DNA of 64,000 nucleotides from Terriglobia bacterium (lineage in GTDB: Bacteria > Acidobacteriota > Terriglobia > JAIQFV01). Each line of letters starts with the position of its first letter. Within the stretch, counting starts at the first letter, position 1. Shown here piece after piece: positions 57,385 through 64,000 of this stretch. Both the position numbers and the translations under genes were made by a program. Location of the stretch: NCBI GenBank assembly GCA_028716525.1, contig JAQUPQ010000012.1, forward strand, positions 1 to 64,000, in the 5' to 3' direction. The notes under the pieces are model-generated. The model ran no database searches. It was not told the DNA's origin and saw nothing but the letters and a program-made list of their open reading frames with translations.

Positions 57385-59652
57385 TTAGCTCGCGCTCGCA
57401 ACGGTCGTGCGAGTGATGGTGATGGTCGTCCACTTGGCATCGTCACAGAACCCGAGCCCCACGGTCGCGTGGAACTCCCCAGCGCGCCGCACCTCGATGG
57501 GATTCAACGCGTCGCTCGTATCGCAGTAGCGCAGCGGCTCGCCCGCCGGGATGGCCGGGTCTTCCGCTCCGGTACTGATTTCGTAGGCTTCGGACGGAGT
57601 CGTGCGGAGGTACTGATTCGCCTGGCGCCCTGCCGATTGCCGCATCGAAGTCGTGTTCTTGGAGTGCTTGACCCAAGCCCAGTTCTTCTTGATGGTCTCT
57701 TTGACAAGGATGGCCGCGCGAGCGTGCCACTGTCGCGGCCAGTCGCCGGTCGTCTTGCAGTTGTCGCCACCATCGAAGTAGTACGGCGTGCCCACGTCCT
57801 TGTTGATGTGGTCCACGTTGACGTCCGCGAGTCGGTCGCGAAGGCCGGGGGTCAACTCTGTATCAGGAGCTTCAAGGCCGATGACGTTCGTCATGGTCCC
57901 GGCATCCTGATTGATGCCCGCCGCACTCGTAAACGTGCTGTCCGGGTGGTTCGCGTCCACGTAGCAGAACTTGGCCATCTTGAACATCACCGGGTCCACG
58001 TAGATGGTCGCGCCCGTGCCGAAGACGGTCGTGTTCGGGTTGGCAATGGCAACGCGAGGCCACGCCGGGCCAGCCGCAAACTCCGTGGTGCCGAACGTGT
58101 TGGCAGTCGCCCACGTGACCATGAGGTCCGTCGTTCCGACCTGAACCAGAGTCGGCGTCGGGTGCAACCCGTAGCACGTGTAGTCGCGGTACAGCGCGTA
58201 TGCGTTGATGGCCGCGTGGATGCCCGCACTCGCGCGACCGGGGATGGTGAACATCCGAAGGTCGGGCTGCGTATCGAGGCCGTACAGCCCCGTGTGTCCC
58301 GCCGGGTCGCCGATGAAGTCCGCGTCCGCGAGCGCCGCAAGCCCGTCGTTTCCGCCGACCGGAGCCGCGTGCGTGATGCGCTGCGGTCTCGCCTGGGCCG
58401 CCGTGTAGCCGAGTGCTACTAGGCCAAGGTCGGCGGCCGTGAACAACTCCGAGCCCGTGCCAGCCGCGTTGATGATAGTGTTGACGAACCGAGCGTTCGT
58501 CGGGTCGCTCGACAGGTTCGTGAACGTCTCCTGCGCGACGCCCGACTTGTAGAACGCGAGGTTCCAATAGGACGTGCTGCCGTTCGACGCTGCGGTAACG
58601 ACTGGAACGTAGTTGTGCGCGTAGGTGCCCTCGTACTTCCCGGTGAGGGTAACCGTGTTGAGCGCCGCCGCAGCCGAGCCGTTGTGAAGGATGTTATCGA
58701 GAGACACCTTGAGTCGCGCCGTTCCGCCCGTGACCTGGATGCTGGCACCTGCCCCTGTCGCCACGGTGGCGATCTGGAACGTCGCACCGAGGTCGGTTAC
58801 GACAACCGCGCCGATGAGACCAGCAGTTGCCTCGATTGCGTCCTTGAGTTCCGCGTTCGTCACAGACGAAATGTCGTCGATACCAGCGACCGATGTGCCC
58901 TGAACCTCCGCGACGTTGAAGTTGATGACTGCGTTCGCCGTGCCGCCAGTAACTTCGACGAAACTAGCGAGACCTTCCTTGTCGGACTCGATACGCACCT
59001 GACCGCCAGACTCGTAAACGTGACATCCAGTCAATTGCGTGTTGAGTTGCGAAGCGACATCTGCCAACGCCGTCGTGACGCCAGCGAACGTGCATGTCTG
59101 TACGCCGCCACGGTCGATCTTGACGGTGATTGTGTTTCCGTTCTGATCTGCGATGGGCCATCCGCCGCCAGGTGCCGAATCACGGAACGCCGCAGACGCG
59201 TCGAATACGACGTTGACCGCGCCCGCGCCGATGTCGATGTCGAGGTCATCACCGTTGATTATGGTCGTGTAGGGCTCCGCTCCAGTGCTCGTCACGATGG
59301 CCGCTGTCGCCGCAATGGTGTCGGTCGGCAGAGTGACGGCTGCCTTGACAGCGGTCAGAGTGGTAGCGTCCGCCGGGTTCGTGTAGTGGCACGTCCTCTG
59401 AACGTCCAACTGCATACCCTTGCCGCCACCCAACTGGAAGAAATCCTTGATGCACTGCGGGATGGCGTAGGTGTTCGAAAACGAATCGCCGAAGTAGCGC
59501 CGGAACTCCTCCGGCGAAGTGACCGGCGTCCTCGTGAACGGCCCGCGCTCGAAGACGCCGACGACGCCACAAATGGAAGTCGGAACACCCGCGACGTTGC
59601 GAGTTCCTGCTTTGAAAACGGTATCGATTCTTGCACGCCCGGTTTTAGCCAT
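57385..59652 (-). CDS. tail sheath protein with inserted domains
   Basis: The protein has 755 residues. SICGVVGVFERGPFTRTPVT, SPEEFRRYFGDSF at the N-terminus and ITIT-type C-terminal strands with GRQANQYLRTTPSEAYEIST are sheath hallmarks. Residues about 110-330 are an insertion including two VTGGTA-containing segments, making it longer than P2 gpFI. It contracts to drive the tube. AGGAGG precedes ATG 59652, with a 6-bp hairpin beside it. Confidence 0.9.
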   Translation of the reverse strand: MAKTGRARIDTVFKAGTRNVAGVPTSICGVVGVFERGPFTRTPVTSPEEFRRYFGDSFSNTYAIPQCIKDFFQLGGGKGMQLDVQRTCHYTNPADATTLTAVKAAVTLPTDTIAATAAIVTSTGAEPYTTIINGDDLDIDIGAGAVNVVFDASAAFRDSAPGGGWPIADQNGNTITVKIDRGGVQTCTFAGVTTALADVASQLNTQLTGCHVYESGGQVRIESDKEGLASFVEVTGGTANAVINFNVAEVQGTSVAGIDDISSVTNAELKDAIEATAGLIGAVVVTDLGATFQIATVATGAGASIQVTGGTARLKVSLDNILHNGSAAAALNTVTLTGKYEGTYAHNYVPVVTAASNGSTSYWNLAFYKSGVAQETFTNLSSDPTNARFVNTIINAAGTGSELFTAADLGLVALGYTAAQARPQRITHAAPVGGNDGLAALADADFIGDPAGHTGLYGLDTQPDLRMFTIPGRASAGIHAAINAYALYRDYTCYGLHPTPTLVQVGTTDLMVTWATANTFGTTEFAAGPAWPRVAIANPNTTVFGTGATIYVDPVMFKMAKFCYVDANHPDSTFTSAAGINQDAGTMTNVIGLEAPDTELTPGLRDRLADVNVDHINKDVGTPYYFDGGDNCKTTGDWPRQWHARAAILVKETIKKNWAWVKHSKNTTSMRQSAGRQANQYLRTTPSEAYEISTGAEDPAIPAGEPLRYCDTSDALNPIEVRRAGEFHATVGLGFCDDAKWTTITITRTTVASAS

Positions 59653-59666
59653 TGTAGCAGCCTCCT

Positions 59667-59681
59667 ACGCGGTTCCCGCGT
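59667..59681 (-). promoter_or_regulatory. hairpin adjacent to the sheath ribosome-binding site
   Basis: ACGCGG and CCGCGT pair around three bases, immediately upstream of AGGAGG (complement of 59661-59666). Such a hairpin can keep the site open or protect the mRNA end of a highly expressed gene. The 79-base gap holds no gene. Confidence 0.4.
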
Positions 59682-59731
59682 CGCATTTAAACGGTAGCAC
59701 GCCACCCCGCAAATCGGGAAGTGTCGCGCCG

Positions 59732-60700
59732 TTACAGTCCATCCACGGCGACAGTCGGCCCGTCTGGGTCGAATGCCGTCCATCCAGTCTCCGTGACCGG
59801 CAAATCCTGCGCTCCCATGTCGACGCCGCGCACTTCGAATTCAGCGCGGAAGTGCCGTAACCCGTCGCCTTGCGGTGCAACGTCAAAAGCTGGCGGAGCC
59901 GTCATCTCCATCTCGTGCTTCCACTGCGTACCAGTCGGCGCAGCCGGGTCCGCTGGGATTTGTACCCACTTGATGATAGTGAAGAAATCCGACACGGCGT
60001 TCGCCAGGTTGATAGCTTCGTTGTCGCTGCGGTCGCTCGTGTATCCGTCCAGTTGCCAAACAAGGTGAACCGTCTTCTGGCGCTGATGTCGATGCCACGC
60101 GGTTGTCGAGCCCGTGTTCAACTCTTCCGTAGGCGTAACGTTGCCCCAATCCTTTGCATCCGCGAGCGTCGGACCGACCAACTGAATCATGGGCAGCGTT
60201 GCACGTTGCGTTGAATCTAAGTGGTCAGACGTCGATTCGTCATAGTCACGAGACTTTATCCATGACGTGTTCGGTAGAACGTGACGCCTGAATAGCGCAA
60301 TCGTCTCTTCCATGACACGCTGTAACGGAGTCACGGCGACCATCGAAGGACGTCCGTATGCGTACCCGTTGGTCAGAGTTACAGTCTCTCCGGTAATGAC
60401 AACACCGAGGTCGCTCAGATTCGCAATCGTGACGTCAACGGCGCACGGCGTCAGCGTGCTGTACAACCCGCGCCACTCCGGCACTTCGGCAACTGCCGTC
60501 GTTGTGCTCGAAGCGAACGCCTCAGAGCACCGAACACCGTTTACCCACACCGCCACGGTCTGTTGCTCGTCATCACTCGTGTAGCCGACTGGAGGTGGCA
60601 CAGGGGCAACGCGGAAGTTCGTTCCCGTCAACGCAATCTGATTGCGTCCCATCGTTGGGCCGGAAGACGGCGTGACAGTGGTGAGTGTGGGGACGGCCAT
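59732..60700 (-). CDS. IPT/TIG-domain protein, probable tail terminator
   Basis: The protein has 322 residues. Residues 1-110 (VPTLTTVTPSSGPTMGRNQI, ALTGTNFRV..., YSTLTPCAVDVTIANLSDLG) are an IPT/TIG Ig-like domain. The remainder (TLADAKDWGNVTPTEELNTG, HLVWQLDGYTSDRSDNEAIN, LANAVSDFF) resembles tail-terminator proteins. Next to the sheath gene, this is the expected place. Its start shares a base with the upstream stop. Confidence 0.7.
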   Translation of the reverse strand: MAVPTLTTVTPSSGPTMGRNQIALTGTNFRVAPVPPPVGYTSDDEQQTVAVWVNGVRCSEAFASSTTTAVAEVPEWRGLYSTLTPCAVDVTIANLSDLGVVITGETVTLTNGYAYGRPSMVAVTPLQRVMEETIALFRRHVLPNTSWIKSRDYDESTSDHLDSTQRATLPMIQLVGPTLADAKDWGNVTPTEELNTGSTTAWHRHQRQKTVHLVWQLDGYTSDRSDNEAINLANAVSDFFTIIKWVQIPADPAAPTGTQWKHEMEMTAPPAFDVAPQGDGLRHFRAEFEVRGVDMGAQDLPVTETGWTAFDPDGPTVAVDGL

Positions 60701-61323
60701 TATGACGCCTTCAATCCGAGAATTCCGTTTTCAATCCGTTTCGAAAATCTACTCTCCGCCTCTTGCCCCCATTCGACGTATGTTGGTTCAAGAAACGGAC
60801 GCGCCGGAATCTTGCACCGCAACGTTTTTCCAACCGGCCACGGAGCCTTCAAAACCCCTTGCATCATGAGGAAAATTGAGAATCGGTGCATCTTCGGAGT
60901 GACCGTTATCACATAGGCGCGCGTGCCTTTTTCCTGGATTATCGCGATGTCCGCTAGACTCTTCCCGTCCTTGCTGCGCTCCTCGCGGTGTACGCCCACC
61001 GTCCACCAGACCGGTTGCTGCTTTTTCGCGTTGACACCGCCAATCAAATCCCCGTTGTAGATGAGCGCCTTCGTGCTCCCGCGACGTCCTCGTTTCGCGC
61101 CCTTGCGCGGCAGCTTCCGCATGGCGATTGTCATCGGTGACAAGGGAAGTATTCTATCACCGCCTGGGGCCTGGTCGCGAAGCCCTTTCACTATCATCTT
61201 CCGCAGAAGCTGCGCCTCTTCCGCAACGGACCTGATTACCGTACTGTTCATGCGCTTCGCCGCTCCGGCTATGGAGCGTTCCGCCTCACTCAGCCCGGTC
61301 ACCTTGAGTTCGAAATACGTCAC
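60700..61323 (-). CDS. phage virion morphogenesis / neck protein (Mu gpG-like)
   Basis: The protein has 207 residues with a GTG start at 61323 overlapping the previous stop. A helical N-terminus (AERSIAGAAKRMNSTVIRSV), then LPLSPMTIAMRKLPRKGAKR, KALIYNGDLIGGVNAK, WWTVGVHREERS and IAIIQEKGTRAYVITVTPKM match tail-completion proteins of the Phage_tail_S / HK97 gp10 type that join tail to neck. Confidence 0.75.
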   Translation of the reverse strand: MTYFELKVTGLSEAERSIAGAAKRMNSTVIRSVAEEAQLLRKMIVKGLRDQAPGGDRILPLSPMTIAMRKLPRKGAKRGRRGSTKALIYNGDLIGGVNAKKQQPVWWTVGVHREERSKDGKSLADIAIIQEKGTRAYVITVTPKMHRFSIFLMMQGVLKAPWPVGKTLRCKIPARPFLEPTYVEWGQEAESRFSKRIENGILGLKAS

Positions 61324-62120
61324 GACGCCACCCGGTCCCGCGCGCAATGCAAGTACACGAGGTTCGGCTTCGGGTTCGTCAACGACAGCCCGTGCCCGGC
61401 GCGTTCGACCTTCTCGACTCGCACGCCTTGCGGGTCGGGGAACGCCTCAACGGATACGTTGCGAATCGTGCGGATGCGTTCCAGGCGGTCGCCTCTGTTG
61501 AACCGAGGTGCGCCGTCCGCCCGAGTGAGGCCGCGTCGTTCGAGTTCTCGCATGTCCAGGGTCAGCACGATTTCGGCGACTTCGTTGACGCCGCCCGCCG
61601 ACATGTCTTGCTCACCCCACCGGGAGCGGTCTACCTGGCATCGGACGGTAACCACCGCGTGCTCGCGCCGACCCTGAATACCCGTTTGTGTAGAATCAGC
61701 CACCGCTCGGACGCCGCCTAGAAGGTCGTTGTAGCCCGCTTGGGTTTCCAGGGACGTTGGGAAGGCCAGGATGGCATTCGCCGTCCCACCGGTCACCTGG
61801 ACGCTGGAAGATGTTGTAGCCGGGTCCGCCTCGATTGCCACCGCGCCAGACGTCAAGGCGTATGACCCGCCTCCCGATAGGCCAGCATCGATTTGTGCCG
61901 CGACCTCGGCAGCCGTCGCCGCAGTCGGCACAGCGAATCCGCTTCGCAGAATCGTGACTGTCTGAATCGGTGCGCCGTTGACCGCGATGGTTAGTGTCGT
62001 GGACACCGCCGCTGAGAAATCCCACGTCTCAACCGTGGTGCTCGCCACGCTCGCCGCTGCCATCGCGCCCGTCCACACGCGCCGGATGTCAGCCAGAAAT
62101 GGGATTATCAGGTTTCCCAC
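61320..62120 (-). CDS. neck/tail-completion protein with VTGGTANA module
   Basis: The protein has 266 residues with a GTG start at 62120 and a weak site. Residues 30-130 hold a beta module ending in SSSVQVTGGTANAILAFPTS, seen in other virion proteins here. The C-terminal half (VVTVRCQVDRSRWGEQDMSA, LERIRTIRNVSVEAFPDPQG) is unassigned. Its place between connector and tail-completion genes suggests a neck component. Confidence 0.65.
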   Translation of the reverse strand: MGNLIIPFLADIRRVWTGAMAAASVASTTVETWDFSAAVSTTLTIAVNGAPIQTVTILRSGFAVPTAATAAEVAAQIDAGLSGGGSYALTSGAVAIEADPATTSSSVQVTGGTANAILAFPTSLETQAGYNDLLGGVRAVADSTQTGIQGRREHAVVTVRCQVDRSRWGEQDMSAGGVNEVAEIVLTLDMRELERRGLTRADGAPRFNRGDRLERIRTIRNVSVEAFPDPQGVRVEKVERAGHGLSLTNPKPNLVYLHCARDRVAS

Positions 62121-62129
62121 GTTGCATTC

Positions 62130-62576
62130 TCACATCGTTTTGTCGTCTAGTCCGGCGCTCGCCATCGCGGCTTTCCCGACGGCCGTGTCTTCTACATTCT
62201 CCAAACTCTCCGGCAACCGCAAGGGGCTCGGTGCCGAAATGACTTCGGGAAGGCTTCGTGGTGTTCCGCCTACCACCGGACGCTGTAGCAGCATGGAGTT
62301 GACGACGGCGCGGAGGTCGTTCATCTCGGCTCGATAGTCTACAAGTTGCTTCGTCTGAGCTTCCGACTGCGCCTTCAAAAGCTGGTACGCAACTTCCGCT
62401 TTGACCTTGGCCTCTTCGTCTGTAGGGTCGAAATATTCCCAAAAGCCAGGGAACCCCATCGCCGCAATGAGAACGACGGCCGCCGTCGGTAGCCCAGCCT
62501 TTTTCAGTTTCGACGCCTTGTTGAGTAGGTTGTCCACACTCGTCTCAACGACTTCCGGCTCTTTCGCTTCGGGCAT
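62130..62576 (-). CDS. hypothetical protein with one hydrophobic helix
   Basis: The protein has 148 residues with GGAGG before ATG 62576. A charged N-terminus precedes AGLPTAAVVLIAAMGFPGFW (about 27-46), then a helical segment (KAEVAYQLLKAQSEAQTKQL) and a Pro-rich tail. It could be a membrane-inserted structural accessory or a lysis-associated protein; no family is recognised. Confidence 0.6.
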   Translation of the reverse strand: MPEAKEPEVVETSVDNLLNKASKLKKAGLPTAAVVLIAAMGFPGFWEYFDPTDEEAKVKAEVAYQLLKAQSEAQTKQLVDYRAEMNDLRAVVNSMLLQRPVVGGTPRSLPEVISAPSPLRLPESLENVEDTAVGKAAMASAGLDDKTM

Positions 62577-62585
62577 GTGGACCTC

Positions 62586-63593
62586 CTATGGACTGCCGAA
62601 TGCTATGTGTTTCCCGTACCCGGAGAGCACTTCAAAAACCGCATCGCTACCAGCCCATCCGGAACTCGCCGCCGCTGCCGTATCTGAGTAGGTGACCGAC
62701 TGGTCGCGCGTGCGTAAGGACGTGATTTGGTTGGCTCGCGCCGACAAGTCGTCTGCCGTATACATTGGGAAGAGGTGCTGTAGCACCAAGGCTCGGCACG
62801 CCCAATTGATGAGCGGAGGCACCACGCCGTAATCTAGCGGCACCTGGCTCCCGTCGCTCGTCTCGCCGCCGATGGCACCGCGCGACGGTTCGGTGTAGCC
62901 CCACACGCCGTAGATGGTCGCGGCCTGAGAACCCTTTTCGAAAGTGCACGTCCCGTACCACAAGCGGTAGAACACGTCCGAATCAAGGTCGTCTGAAATC
63001 TTGAGTTGCGGCGCGGACAGGTCGCACATCTCGCCGCCTCGGAGATGCCGGTTGTAGACCTCCAACGTCGTGAGGTCCACTTCGGAGCCGCCCGCCTCCA
63101 TGTATAGCAAGGCAATCAAGGGCTCGGGAAGCAACAACGTGTCCGATGTCAGAGGCACGTCGAACCGCTGGATGGCGAACCGAGGACCGAACGCCCGCTT
63201 TGTCGCGCGTTCTATGTATCGCGCGGCCCAATCAAGCGCCACCTGGACGCGAGCGTCCGAGGCGTCCGCCACGGTCACGCCTTCGGCGCGAATCTCGGCA
63301 ATCGTGGCGTAGCCGTCCAGTTGGATGTCCGTGATGGACAGCGGCACAGGGTTGTCGGCGAGCGTCGTCGGATTGTAGTAGACCGCCCGGTACAGGTACG
63401 TCGTCGCGCCGTTCGCATCGCTGTAGTGGTAACGCTCTACGACGTCACGCAACGGGATGCGCGTGGTTGACCGCGAGACCTCGACCCAAGTCACACCGGC
63501 ATCGACGCTACGCTGAACCTTGATGCGGGTCCACCCGGTCGCGTAGAGCACGTCCGGACTCGGTACGTCGAACGTAAGGCGGACGGCGGCCAT
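62586..63593 (-). CDS. head-tail connector protein with FN3-like N-terminus
   Basis: The protein has 335 residues. Residues 1-85 (VRLTFDVPSPDVLYATGWTR, IKVQRSVDAGVTWVEVSRST, YHYSDANGATTYLYRAVYYN) are an FN3-like module; the rest (TIAEIRAEGVTVADASDARV, QVALDWAARYIERATKRAFG) matches head-tail adaptors of the gp6/DnaT-like connector type. Located at the head-tail junction of the gene order. Confidence 0.75.
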   Translation of the reverse strand: MAAVRLTFDVPSPDVLYATGWTRIKVQRSVDAGVTWVEVSRSTTRIPLRDVVERYHYSDANGATTYLYRAVYYNPTTLADNPVPLSITDIQLDGYATIAEIRAEGVTVADASDARVQVALDWAARYIERATKRAFGPRFAIQRFDVPLTSDTLLLPEPLIALLYMEAGGSEVDLTTLEVYNRHLRGGEMCDLSAPQLKISDDLDSDVFYRLWYGTCTFEKGSQAATIYGVWGYTEPSRGAIGGETSDGSQVPLDYGVVPPLINWACRALVLQHLFPMYTADDLSARANQITSLRTRDQSVTYSDTAAAASSGWAGSDAVFEVLSGYGKHIAFGSP

Positions 63594-63596
63594 GAC

Positions 63597-64000
63597 CTAG
63601 GCCGAACGGTACTGGATGTTCCAGTCGCCGTCGTTCGCGCCACCCGTGTTTGCCACAACTCTGACCCGAATGTACCTCGCCACGGCAAGCAGATTCGCGT
63701 TGAAGTAGGTCCCGCCCGGCGCGGCCACCGGAGTCGCGCCCGTAATTGCCACGGTGACATCCTGGTAGACGCATCCGGCCGGAGCCGTACCGTCGTCCTG
63801 CATAGTCGCCGCGATGGTTGCCGTCACGTTGCCGGAGCCGTTTGCGAGAACGAACTGGAATCCCGTCGAGAGGTCACCCACCTTGCGCGAGACGTAGTAG
63901 TCGTAGGTGTTGTCGATTCCGTTGGTGACCGCTGCGACCTGGACGAAATCAGGCGTCTTGCCCTGCTCCATCGCCGCCGCGACTTCCGCCGCGAGCCCGT
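63597..64000 (-). CDS. partial virion protein, N-terminus beyond the right edge
   Basis: The frame is open to the right edge; an ATG at 63971 exists but the preceding codons (GLAAEVAAAM) read naturally into it, so the real start is probably outside. The visible 124 residues are beta-rich (TYDYYVSRKVGDLSTGFQFV, NVTATIAATMQDDGTAPAG, YIRVRVVANTGGANDGDWNI), resembling head-decoration or neck proteins. Ends one codon before the connector gene. Confidence 0.65.
   Translation of the reverse strand, partial: GLAAEVAAAMEQGKTPDFVQVAAVTNGIDNTYDYYVSRKVGDLSTGFQFVLANGSGNVTATIAATMQDDGTAPAGCVYQDVTVAITGATPVAAPGGTYFNANLLAVARYIRVRVVANTGGANDGDWNIQYRSA

Noticed and set aside
55923..57416. 497-codon plus-strand open frame over the tail chaperone and tube genes
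   Set aside because: Antisense shadow of GC-rich coding sequence; no site upstream and no recognisable motif.

Overview
The window is a single long stretch of a tailed-phage (or prophage) genome, moderately GC-rich, in which essentially every convincing gene lies on the minus strand and is read from high to low coordinates. Shine-Dalgarno sequences of the AAGGAG/GGAGG type precede most genes, and neighbouring genes commonly share ATGA or GTGA stop/start overlaps. A contractile-tail module (sheath, tube, tape measure, gpD-, gpV-, gp25-, gpJ- and gpI-like baseplate proteins) makes it a myovirus-type phage. No integrase, repressor-like lysogeny control, terminase, portal or capsid gene was recognised; head genes presumably lie beyond the right edge. 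The host cannot be read from the sequence. A small secreted Cys-rich protein (11165-11434) resembles Cys-rich modules common in Myxococcota and related bacteria, which is only a weak hint.

Layout from right to left, in the direction of transcription. 64000-59.7 kb: neck and tail-completion genes, two with Ig-like or FN3-like domains. 59.7-47.9 kb: sheath, tube, assembly chaperone, tape measure, hub, LysM-type protein, spike, gp25-like and gpJ-like genes, interrupted at 48336-49514 by a lone TnpB (IS605 OrfB-type RNA-guided nuclease gene) lying between a relict ribosome-binding site and the gp25-like start codon. 46.4-30.6 kb: gpI-like baseplate protein, two lectin-like proteins, a beta-propeller-like protein, a membrane protein and long fibres. 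At 30.5 kb a strong promoter with two dyads marks the boundary with the early region.

30.5-22.3 kb: recombination and replication, with a PD-(D/E)XK nuclease having a probable Fe-S cluster, a putative annealing protein, a winged-helix replication initiator carrying a repetitive possible origin, and a DnaB helicase. The small gene leading the initiator has its own promoter and a leader that can form a 12 bp plus 9 bp pseudoknot starting at the predicted transcription start. 21.7-19.7 kb: lysis genes (amidase and membrane-anchored transglycosylase) with an HNH endonuclease gene between them.

19.7 kb to the left edge: about forty small, tightly packed genes, many with zinc-ribbon Cys clusters or coiled coils. 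Recognisable members are an ASCH protein, a VRR-NUC nuclease, an HExxH metallopeptidase, a deoxyribosyltransferase-like protein, a DUF5131 protein, an HNH protein, ribbon-helix-helix and winged-helix DNA-binding proteins, and two paralogous proteins built from 21-residue LRR-like repeats. Several sigma70-type promoters with 16-18 bp spacers subdivide this region; two or three place the start codon at the predicted transcript 5' end. A 240-base leader at 16956-17195 holds no convincing gene but contains strong nested inverted repeats.
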